Source: Candidatus Dormiibacterota bacterium
GTDB taxonomy: Bacteria; Vulcanimicrobiota; Vulcanimicrobiia; Vulcanimicrobiales; Vulcanimicrobiaceae
DNA: 43,400 nt
Direction of reading: 5' to 3'
NCBI GenBank assembly: GCA_035532035.1
Contig: DATKRS010000030.1
Span: forward strand, 1-43,400
The position numbers and the translations under genes are program-made. Under the pieces are notes generated by a model. It was not told the DNA's origin and made no database searches. It was given only the letters and a program-made list of their open reading frames with translations. Shown here piece by piece: positions 7,620 through 14,303 of this stretch. Each line of letters starts with the position of its first letter. Positions within the stretch are counted from its first letter, which is position 1.

Positions 7620-8776
7620 GGCGTGCCCTCGGTGACGATGCGTACGAACTCGCTGACGCGCGGCCTCCCGCCATGCGCGTACGAGAGCGGCGGCGCCTGC
7701 AGCTCGCCGAAGCGCGCGATGCGGTTCGCTCCCGCCGCGATGGCAGCGGCGCGGACGTCGTAGCGCTCGCCGGCAACGGCGCATGCTTCGAGTGGAAGAC
7801 GGTGCCGCCCGACGTATGCACGCATCTCGACGGGGTCGCGAACGCCGTGCACAGCCAAGACGCGCGGCAAAAACGCGGGCGCGCGCTCCGGGTGTCCGAT
7901 CTCGAGCACGAAGGTCGCTTCGGCATCGCTGTGCACCGGCCCGCCGCGAAAACGCCCGAGGTCGCGCGCGCTCGCAACGCGCGCTATCGTGCCTGCAGCG
8001 CGTGCGCCGAGTGGAAAATCGATCGAAGCACCCTGGACGGCGCCCGCGAGCAGTTCGAGAAACCGTTCGGGTGAGAGGCGACCGTCGCGCTCGACAAAGA
8101 GCGCGTGCAGCGAGAGACAGCCTTCGCCGTCGTAGAGCACGAAGTCACGTGCGGCGCCGCGCGCGGCGCTCGACGCAACGTCCTCGCTTGCGAGCGCTTC
8201 GCGGGCGACGTATCCGATCGATGCCTTCGGGCCGTACGCGATGAAGCGCGCATCGGGGCGAAGCCGCGCGCGAATCGCACGCAGTGCGTCGTCGCTGCCG
8301 AACGCGACCACGGCATCGTACGCTGCGAGATCGTGCTCTTCGCGCTCGCCGTTCCATGCGGCTGCCTGCGCCGCTGAGGCGAGGATTTCCGACTCGCCGG
8401 CGAGCGTTTCGAAGAAGGCCCCAACGAGGGAATCCTCGCGATCCTTGACCCTGACGTCGCAGCCGGCGCACAGGGCGAAGATTGCGGGAATGATCGCGAC
8501 GCCGATCGTCGTTCGGCTCGAGATGACGCAGACCCGGCCGATCGGCTCGAAGTGGGCGTCTCCCAGCTCGCGTGCGATGGTCTCGTCGAGCGCGTCGGCA
8601 GCGATCGATTCGAAGAGCCGGTCGAAGGCGTACGCGACGACGGGGACGCTGTAGCGCGTGCGCTCTACGACGCGTGCGAGCGCGCGCTCGCGCGGCGAAA
8701 AGGCCGGGTTGCACCAGCGCGCGGCGGCAACCGCCACCGCGCGAACGATGCTAGCGCGCGTCGAGCGTCTCTGCAT
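7616..8776 (-). CDS. LuxC-family acyl-CoA/acyl-protein reductase
   Basis: A 386-residue protein of the LuxC family, which reduces an acyl thioester, through an acyl-cysteine, to an aldehyde with NADPH. Support: an aldehyde-dehydrogenase-like core with VISSRTTIGVAIIPAIFALCAGCDVRVKDRE, and YDGEGCLSLHALFVE, whose Cys220 sits where LuxC carries its nucleophile. It is shorter than Vibrio LuxC (about 480 residues), chiefly at the N terminus. ATG 8776 overlaps the upstream LuxE-family gene by 26 bases; GTG 8737 is an alternative start with no overlap. The stop overlaps the aminotransferase start. No luxA, luxB or luxD is visible, so this is not a bioluminescence operon. Confidence 0.8.
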   Translation of the reverse strand: MQRRSTRASIVRAVAVAAARWCNPAFSPRERALARVVERTRYSVPVVAYAFDRLFESIAADALDETIARELGDAHFEPIGRVCVISSRTTIGVAIIPAIFALCAGCDVRVKDREDSLVGAFFETLAGESEILASAAQAAAWNGEREEHDLAAYDAVVAFGSDDALRAIRARLRPDARFIAYGPKASIGYVAREALASEDVASSAARGAARDFVLYDGEGCLSLHALFVERDGRLSPERFLELLAGAVQGASIDFPLGARAAGTIARVASARDLGRFRGGPVHSDAEATFVLEIGHPERAPAFLPRVLAVHGVRDPVEMRAYVGRHRLPLEACAVAGERYDVRAAAIAAGANRIARFGELQAPPLSYAHGGRPRVSEFVRIVTEGTP

Positions 8777-9857
8777 CGAGCGAGCACCCTCGCAACTGCG
8801 CACCTGATTCGCGCCCGAGCAGCACGATCTCGCGCCCGAAGCACGCGCCGAGATCCTCTGTCTGCACAGCGACGCAGGAAGAACGGTTCGCGAGATCCAC
8901 GTGCACGAGCGCGCCGACGACGCCGTCGGGAAGCGTCTCTCCATCCGGGCCCACAACGCGCGCGCGTAACCACGCAGGAGCGGCCTTCAATTGCGCTCCG
9001 CCGTCGCGAACACTTGCGGTGTTGTCGTACCATTGCGACGTCAGCTCCGTCATGCCGTACTCGGCGATGATGTGCGCCTCGTCGACGCGCAGACGCTCTC
9101 GCGCTCTCGCATAGAGCTCTTCGCGCGAGACAACGCGCGTGCGGCCTTTGAAGCCTCCGGTCTCCATGATGCGCGACCCGCGCGGCAATGCAAAGCGCAG
9201 ACCGCCCTCCTGCGCCGCGTCGAGCGCAGCAACGAGCGCAAAGGCCGTCGTCGCTATGCAGACCGCCTGACCCTCCTCGACGGCCCGGTGCAGATCGCTG
9301 AAAAGCTCGTTTGCGAGCAACGCGTCGCCGCGGAGGTACCAGCCCGTTCGGCCATCGCCGCGTTCGCGCGCGACGCGCGCCATCATATACCCGAGTGAGG
9401 AACCCGGCCGTTCGCTCGGATTCGGCACGAGGTTCAAATACCGCAGACGCGCCCGATCGGTGAGGACGAAGCGATCGAAGCCCGCGAGGAGCGCGGCGTC
9501 ATAGAGTGCCGCGTTCTCCATGTAGTGGCGACCGCCGCTCCCGCGCGTCGTGCCGCTCGTCTCGAAGGCGAGCGCCGCCGTAGACGGATCGAACGTCGCG
9601 AGCGTCGCTTCCTTATATGCGGCGGCGGGCACGGGCGGTATGGCCTGCCAGGAGCGCGGCAGAGCGTCGAGCGTGATCGCGAGCGAGGCCGCGTACCGAG
9701 CGTAGCGCACGTTGTGACGCATCTGATGAGAGAAGATGCGTAACGCGAGATCGTCGAACTCCGCATCGGAGAGCGCGATACCGTTGCGCCAGGCCGAGAT
9801 GACGGAGAGGATCTCGCGATCGAGCCCGCGCGCCTCGTCGTCGTACGCCGCGCTCAC
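8751..9857 (-). CDS. LuxE-family acyl-protein synthetase (acyl-AMP forming)
   Basis: A 368-residue protein, the normal length for LuxE. The family activates a fatty or other carboxylic acid with ATP and passes the acyl group to its own Cys and then to LuxC. Visible features are the adenylation loop FETSGTTRGSGGRHY, the EYGMTELTSQWYD motif, and Cys358 in LRGCSL near the C terminus, where Photobacterium/Vibrio LuxE carries its acyl acceptor Cys. The GTG start at 9857 overlaps the stop of the CoA-binding gene (GTGA), and its own 3' end overlaps the LuxC-family gene. The acid it activates is unknown. The PaaK/adenylate-forming superfamily is broad, but the C-terminal GCSL favours LuxE. Confidence 0.82.
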   Translation of the reverse strand: MSAAYDDEARGLDREILSVISAWRNGIALSDAEFDDLALRIFSHQMRHNVRYARYAASLAITLDALPRSWQAIPPVPAAAYKEATLATFDPSTAALAFETSGTTRGSGGRHYMENAALYDAALLAGFDRFVLTDRARLRYLNLVPNPSERPGSSLGYMMARVARERGDGRTGWYLRGDALLANELFSDLHRAVEEGQAVCIATTAFALVAALDAAQEGGLRFALPRGSRIMETGGFKGRTRVVSREELYARARERLRVDEAHIIAEYGMTELTSQWYDNTASVRDGGAQLKAAPAWLRARVVGPDGETLPDGVVGALVHVDLANRSSCVAVQTEDLGACFGREIVLLGRESGAQLRGCSLDAETLDAR

Positions 9858-10342
9858 TGCGCGGCCGGCTTCTCCCAGCGGCTCGTGATAACGCCGCTGT
9901 TGAGCCCGCTCGTTGCAAGCCCGCCGTGAAAACGCGCGTATTCGACCTTGATGCAGCGATCGACGACGACGTCGAGTCCGGCTTCGTCGGCGAGGCGAAT
10001 CGCATCGTCGTTGACGACGCCGTACTGAAACCAAATCGCCTTGGCTCCGGCTGCGATCGCTTCGCGCACCACCTCGACGATCTCACTCGGCTTGCGAAAG
10101 ACGTCGACGACGTCGGGTGCACCGTGCTCCTGCGCGTAGACGGCGAGCGACGGGTACGCAGCAACGCCGTCGATCTCGGAAATCGTCGGATTGATCGGCG
10201 TTACCGCGAACGGCGTCTGCGTGCGCAGATAGGAGAAGACGGTATAGCTCGGGCGCAGGGGGTTGCTCGACGCCCCTACCATCGCGACGCTCTTGATGCG
10301 CTCGAGCAGCGCGCGCCGCTCCGACGGCGTTTCCAGAATCAT
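9854..10342 (-). CDS. CoA-binding domain protein (YccU type)
   Basis: A 162-residue single-domain Rossmann protein of the CoA_binding_2 family. SVAMVGASSNPLRPSYTVFSYL is the nucleotide-binding start, followed by the typical VTPINPTISEIDGVAAYPSL, VDVFRKPSEIVEVV and AIWFQYGVVNDDA blocks. Its role is unproven; in many bacteria it lies beside O-acetylhomoserine sulfhydrylase, as here, and is suspected to act in acyl-CoA or sulfur metabolism. Its ATG overlaps the metY stop (ATGA) and its stop overlaps the LuxE-family GTG (GTGA), so it links the sulfur gene to the acid-reduction genes in one transcript. Confidence 0.87.
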   Translation of the reverse strand: MILETPSERRALLERIKSVAMVGASSNPLRPSYTVFSYLRTQTPFAVTPINPTISEIDGVAAYPSLAVYAQEHGAPDVVDVFRKPSEIVEVVREAIAAGAKAIWFQYGVVNDDAIRLADEAGLDVVVDRCIKVEYARFHGGLATSGLNSGVITSRWEKPAAQ

Positions 10343-11586
10343 ACGCGCTCTCGTGCGGCAACCGCGACGTGCAGCGCACGATCCAAATCCCAGATGAGGT
10401 CGTCGACGTCCTCCAGCCCAACGGAGAGGCGAATTGACTCCGGCGCGACACCCGCTTTGCGCATCTCTTCGTCGTTCAGCTGCGAGTGCGTCGTGGAGGC
10501 GGGATGGATCACGAGGCTCTTCGCGTCACCGACGTTGGCGAGATGGCTCCACAGCTCGAGCGCGTCGATGAAACGCCGCCCGGCCTCTCGTCCGCCGGCG
10601 ATGCCGAACGTGAAGACGGCGCCTTGCGTGTATGTGACCCACGCCACCTCCGGCCGCGAACGCAGAAACTCCGCGATCGCCTGGGCATTGCGCACGTGTG
10701 CGTCCATGCGCAGCGCGAGCGTCTCCAAGCCGAGCAGGAGAAGCCACGCGTCCATCGGCGCGAGCTGTGCGCCGACGTCGCGCAGAACCTCGGCGCGCGC
10801 GCGCATTAGAAATGCGTACTCGCCGAAGGTTTCGGTGAAGACCTTCTGGTGGTAACCGGGGCTCGGCTCGGAGAGCATTGGAAACTTCCCGTTGCCCCAC
10901 GGAAACGTTCCCGCCTCGACGAGTACGCCGCCGATGGTCGTGCCGTGACCGCTGATAAACTTCGTTGCGGAGTGGAGGACGACGTCGGCTCCGTGCTCGA
11001 TCGGCCGGCACAGATAGGGCGTCGCAAACGTGTTGTCGACGACGAACGGAATGCCGTGCTCGTGCGCGAGCGTTGCCAGCGCGGGAAGATCGGCAAGCGT
11101 TCCTGCCGGATTGCCGATCGTCTCGACGAAAAGTAGCTTCGTATTCGGGCGGATCGCCGCCGCGAGCGCGTGCAGATCGTCGACGGGCGCAAACGTCGTC
11201 TCGATCCCCATGCGCTTGACCGTGACCGAGAGCTGCGTGATGGTTCCGCCGTAGACGTTCTGCGAACACAGGAGATGATCGCCGGACTGTGCGAGCGAGA
11301 GCACGGTGCAGAGTTGCGCTGCGAGGCCGCTCGAGCACGCGACGGCCCCGAGTCCTCCCTCGAGGCTCGCCATGCGCTCTTCGAATGCCGCGACCGTCGG
11401 ATTGCTGATGCGGCTGTAAATGTGGCCGTAGCTACGCAGCGCAAAGAGCTCGGCCGCCTCTTGCGTCGAGCCGAAGACGTACGCCGCGGTCTGGTAGATC
11501 GGCATAACGCGCGAGCCGGTCGCAGGGTCGGGCGGCGTGCCGGCATGGATTGCGCGCGTCGCGAACCCAAAGGCCCTATCGTGCAT
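10339..11586 (-). CDS. metY: O-acetylhomoserine sulfhydrylase (Cys/Met metabolism PLP enzyme)
   Basis: A 415-residue enzyme of the Cys/Met metabolism PLP family, best matching O-acetylhomoserine (thiol)-lyase. That enzyme makes homocysteine from O-acetylhomoserine and sulfide for methionine synthesis. The N terminus GFATRAIHAGTPPDPATGSR and PIYQTAAYVF are typical. Lys209 in HSATKFISGHG carries PLP, and SRISNPTVAAFEERMASLEGG and VVDNTFATPYLCRPIEHGAD are family blocks. The length of about 415 and the GEYAFLMRAR stretch favour MetY over cystathionine gamma-synthase. It is the first gene of the leftward operon. No Shine-Dalgarno sequence or SAM riboswitch is apparent upstream; a repeat element lies there instead. 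Confidence 0.9.
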   Translation of the reverse strand: MHDRAFGFATRAIHAGTPPDPATGSRVMPIYQTAAYVFGSTQEAAELFALRSYGHIYSRISNPTVAAFEERMASLEGGLGAVACSSGLAAQLCTVLSLAQSGDHLLCSQNVYGGTITQLSVTVKRMGIETTFAPVDDLHALAAAIRPNTKLLFVETIGNPAGTLADLPALATLAHEHGIPFVVDNTFATPYLCRPIEHGADVVLHSATKFISGHGTTIGGVLVEAGTFPWGNGKFPMLSEPSPGYHQKVFTETFGEYAFLMRARAEVLRDVGAQLAPMDAWLLLLGLETLALRMDAHVRNAQAIAEFLRSRPEVAWVTYTQGAVFTFGIAGGREAGRRFIDALELWSHLANVGDAKSLVIHPASTTHSQLNDEEMRKAGVAPESIRLSVGLEDVDDLIWDLDRALHVAVAARERV

Positions 11587-11611
11587 GCGGCACGTTTCGG
11601 CAGCACGACCC

Positions 11612-11650
11612 TGTCATCCTGAGCCGTCCGCATGGCGGACGAGTCGAACG
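11612..11650. repeat. Dispersed palindromic repeat copy 2
   Basis: TGTCATCCTGAGCCG starts the element and GAGTCGAACGG ends it. Between them CGTCCGC and GCGGACG form a 7-bp hairpin with a three-base loop. It fills most of the gap between the secreted-protein gene ending at 11652 and the metY start. Confidence 0.65.
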
Positions 11651-11651
11651 G

Positions 11652-12260
11652 TTACTTGGGGGGAGGCGACGGGAACGGGTTGGCGAGGCCGCCCGGCTGC
11701 TCGTTGATGTTGTCGAAGAAGTTCTCTTTCGGGCGATAATCGGCCGAGAACGGCAGCTGTTCGGTCGGCGTCGTCATCATGCCGATCATGTCGGTCGTGC
11801 CGTCGAGCGTTCCTTGAAAGACGATCGTCGAGCCGTTGGGGAGCGTGACGACGACGCGCACGCTGTTTCCGTTGACGATGCCGACGGCAGGTGCGCGCTT
11901 ATTGCTCGAGTCGATGTAGATGCCGGTGAGGGCGTTCTGCTGCTGGTGAAGCTTGAGATGCGTGTACGTCGTGTTGCCGCCGCGCTGAATCGCGAGCTCC
12001 CACACGCCTTCGATGCCGACGCGTTGCGGTGGCGGCGGCGAGGGCGACGCGTGCGGCCCGTGTCCGCTCGAGGGAAAGAGGCTTTGGACGCCGGGAATCT
12101 CGGTCGGCGTCGCACTCGGCGACGGCGCGGGGGACGTGTCGACCAGTGGTGGAGGGGAAGGGGGAGCCGTGGCTCCGACCGACGGAACCGGAAAACCGCC
12201 TCCGGCGAGCATCGCGACGAGCAGAGCCGCCGCGCCGAATGGAATAATCGCGCGCTTCAC
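11652..12260 (-). CDS. Secreted protein of unknown function, Pro/Ser-rich linker
   Basis: A 202-residue protein with a signal peptide (MKRAIIPFGAAALLVAMLAGG). A disordered Pro/Ser/Thr linker follows at residues about 30-78 (SPPPLVDTSPAPSPS, SPSPPPPQ). The folded domain runs from about residue 82 (GVWELAIQRGGNTTYTHLKLHQ) and looks beta-rich: it resembles lipocalin-like proteins, where a GxW start precedes strands, but this is only a shape argument. The C terminus is again Pro-rich. No catalytic motif is recognised. It reads leftward, 47 bases beyond another secreted-protein gene, with a 16-bp palindrome between them. ATG 12260 was chosen for the signal peptide. Confidence 0.7.
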   Translation of the reverse strand: MKRAIIPFGAAALLVAMLAGGGFPVPSVGATAPPSPPPLVDTSPAPSPSATPTEIPGVQSLFPSSGHGPHASPSPPPPQRVGIEGVWELAIQRGGNTTYTHLKLHQQQNALTGIYIDSSNKRAPAVGIVNGNSVRVVVTLPNGSTIVFQGTLDGTTDMIGMMTTPTEQLPFSADYRPKENFFDNINEQPGGLANPFPSPPPK

Positions 12261-12308
12261 GCCGCTGACTTGGGCGCACGCGCCCGCGCTCCCTCGCGCC
12301 CGCGCCGC

Positions 12309-12324
12309 AAAAGGAGCTCCTTTT
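12309..12324. repeat. Perfect 16-bp palindrome
   Basis: AAAAGGAGCTCCTTTT lies exactly at the stop of the leftward gene 12324-12857. On the minus strand it could be a short terminator-like hairpin with a T run, but it is too short and loop-free to be certain. The embedded AAAAGGAG also resembles a Shine-Dalgarno sequence but is too far from the next start at 12260. Confidence 0.45.
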
Positions 12325-12857
12325 TACTGCGAGCGGAGATTGAGGACGCTTGCTCCGCTCCAAGCGAAGCGTGGCCCCTTAGGCGGTGACGTGGGAGCGC
12401 GGCGCGGCGCGATCGGCAGGCGGATCCGGCGCATGCCGCCGGAAGGATTTGCGGCGTCTACGATGCGGGAGACGTCGCTGCTCAGGGCGGTTAATGGTGC
12501 AAACGCAACGGGGCACGAGAGATCCGGCGAGGTCCAGCCATGCCAAAGCACGTTCAGCCGCGTCCCGAAGGACGCGCTTTTCATGCACGGCCTTCCCGCC
12601 GCATGCGCGTCGCGGGCAGCCTGAGCGTCGTTCAAAAACTTGAGCGCGAGCCCGGATGGCACCGAGAACCTCCGTGGCCCGGCGGCGCCGCTCACCGTCC
12701 CGAAACCGTTGGAGTGCATAGCGATTCGCCAGCCGACGGTGTTTGTCGATCCGCTGTTGACGATCGCCGCGCCGTCGAGTCGGAGATTGGCCGGCGCCGC
12801 GGTCGCGAAAGCCAAAGTGCAGAGCAGAGCAAGGGTCGTCGCTCGCGTTATGTGCAT
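12324..12857 (-). CDS. Secreted protein of unknown function
   Basis: A 177-residue protein with a plausible signal peptide (MHITRATTLALLCTLAFATAAPA). The mature part starts NLRLDGAAIVNSGSTNTVGWRIAMHSNGFGTVSG, a beta-strand-rich pattern, and has two Cys residues (GRPCMKS and DLSCPVA) that could form a disulfide outside the cytoplasm. The last 30 residues are Arg/Pro-rich and unlike the rest. No family is recognised with certainty. The start at 12857 was chosen because it begins the signal peptide; an in-frame ATG at 12896 would add 13 residues without purpose. The gene is divergent from the lipoprotein gene at 12966. Confidence 0.65.
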   Translation of the reverse strand: MHITRATTLALLCTLAFATAAPANLRLDGAAIVNSGSTNTVGWRIAMHSNGFGTVSGAAGPRRFSVPSGLALKFLNDAQAARDAHAAGRPCMKSASFGTRLNVLWHGWTSPDLSCPVAFAPLTALSSDVSRIVDAANPSGGMRRIRLPIAPRRAPTSPPKGPRFAWSGASVLNLRSQ

Positions 12858-12887
12858 GCTTTGCGGGCTTCGTGAAAAGAGGAGGAA

Positions 12888-12933
12888 CCCCGGCAATCGC
12901 TAAGGCCGGGGCGAGCGTTTCCCCGCTACGGGG
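12888..12933. other. Two GC-rich stem-loops in a divergent intergenic region
   Basis: CCCCGGC (12888-12894) pairs with GCCGGGG (12905-12911), and CCCCG (12921-12925) pairs with CGGGG (12929-12933) across CTA. They precede a good Shine-Dalgarno sequence (AAGGAG, 12951-12956) of the gene at 12966. They could structure its 5' leader; no known riboswitch is recognised. Confidence 0.45.
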
Positions 12934-12965
12934 AGCGGTTTTCTGTGCAGAAGGAGCTTTGAACT

Positions 12966-14303
12966 GTGAAGCAGTTGTACGTGGGCTTCGGTGCGCTCGT
13001 AGTAGCGGCCGGGCTCGCGGCATGCGGCGGCGGGGGCAGTGGAGGCGGAGGCGGATCGTTGCCGCCGCCCGGGCCCCACACCACGCCGCAGGCCGCCACT
13101 TATAGCGGAACGGAAACGATCGCCAACGTCTACAATGGCTATCCATGCGGTGCAGCGTGCGGCGGCGATCCGAACGCGACGCCCTATCCCAACACGAGCG
13201 TCAGCTACTCGCTCAGCGACAGCGTAACGAGCGTCACCGGCAGCGGTGCCGTCGTCGCCGATGAAACGCTGACCGAGCCCAATCAAAACCTGACGGCGAC
13301 GCTGACGACCTTCGTCACGCCGTCACCGAACGGCGCCGTCACGAACGTCGCCGAGACGCACACGGTCTACGCGGACAGCGACGGCTACTCGCAAAACGTT
13401 ACGTATCCGACGCCGCTCGTCGTCGATCAGGAGCCGGAGAACAACGGCGCCAACTGGACGAACGGTGCGACGGCGAATCTGACCGAAACCTACAACGACG
13501 GCACCAACGACACGCGTACGACGAACAGCGACGGCTCGTACAGCGAGAACGAGGTCAACAACGGGACCTTCATCAACGATACGGCGACCGTCAACGCCGA
13601 TGCGTCGGCGACGTGGATCGCCGCTCCGGGTTCCTACGGGCTGACCTTCGGGTACATCTGCGAGTACACGATCTCCGCGCCGTCGGGCGGCTTCGTTACC
13701 TGGAATGCGTACAACTACAATTCATGTCCGCCGGCCTCGCCGGCCCAGACCATCAATATCGCGCAGTGGTTCTCGACGACCCCGTTGACGCTCGCGTCGA
13801 ACGAGTCCACGATTACGACGGGCGTGAGCTTCCCGGGAGGCTGCAGCGTTCCGGCAACGTATGGGACGACCGGCAACAAGATCCACACGGTCGTCTCGGA
13901 TCTCGATCCGCTCTTCGGTTTCACCGAGCAGACGACGACGGACGCGTATACGTCGACGACGTACGGCCTCGTCTGCGTGCAGAGTACCGACGTGCTCGAC
14001 ACGTACTACGAGTGGAACTTGTCTAACCGCTACTATCCCTTCGTGAGCAGCACCCCGTTGATCGTGACCACGACGACGAGCACGCTGACGTTGCAGAGCG
14101 GCAAGGGCGTCGGCGTCCTCTCGCACGGAAGCTCGAACTCCGTGTCGACGCAGAGCGTTGGAAACTCGGTGAGCGCGTCGGTAAACGCCGCGGTACTCGC
14201 GCGAGCGCTCGTGCGTGTCCAAACGACAAGGCTACGCGCGCAGGCGAAGGAGCGCGTGCTGCACACCATCATGAGCCATCGGGCAGGGGGGGCCGTACGA
14301 TGA
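12966..14303 (+). CDS. Lipoprotein of unknown function, coupled to a sedolisin
   Basis: A 445-residue predicted lipoprotein with signal peptide LYVGFGALVVAAGLAAC and lipobox LAAC, followed by a Gly-rich tether. The body is Asn/Thr/Ser-rich and beta-patterned (repeated NxT and TxT strands, few charges), with several Cys residues (YPCGAACGG, YICEYT, NSCPPAS, PGGCSVP) suggesting disulfides. The last 45 residues are helical and basic (ALVRVQTTRLRAQAKERVLH). No family is recognised. The GTG start follows AAGGAG (12951-12956) by nine bases. Its stop overlaps the ATG of the S53 protease gene (ATGA), so the two are made together. A role as substrate, inhibitor or anchor of the protease is possible but unproven. 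Confidence 0.75.
   Translation: MKQLYVGFGALVVAAGLAACGGGGSGGGGGSLPPPGPHTTPQAATYSGTETIANVYNGYPCGAACGGDPNATPYPNTSVSYSLSDSVTSVTGSGAVVADETLTEPNQNLTATLTTFVTPSPNGAVTNVAETHTVYADSDGYSQNVTYPTPLVVDQEPENNGANWTNGATANLTETYNDGTNDTRTTNSDGSYSENEVNNGTFINDTATVNADASATWIAAPGSYGLTFGYICEYTISAPSGGFVTWNAYNYNSCPPASPAQTINIAQWFSTTPLTLASNESTITTGVSFPGGCSVPATYGTTGNKIHTVVSDLDPLFGFTEQTTTDAYTSTTYGLVCVQSTDVLDTYYEWNLSNRYYPFVSSTPLIVTTTTSTLTLQSGKGVGVLSHGSSNSVSTQSVGNSVSASVNAAVLARALVRVQTTRLRAQAKERVLHTIMSHRAGGAVR

Noticed and set aside
6351-9857. A bioluminescence (lux) operon
   Set aside because: Only LuxC- and LuxE-family genes are present; no luciferase (luxA/B) or thioesterase (luxD) gene is visible.
11587-11651. SAM riboswitch upstream of metY
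   Set aside because: The gap is only 65 bases and is mostly the dispersed repeat; no SAM aptamer motifs are seen.
12858-12965. A cyclic-di-GMP riboswitch in the divergent gap
   Set aside because: The GC-rich stems do not show the conserved GEMM core sequences.
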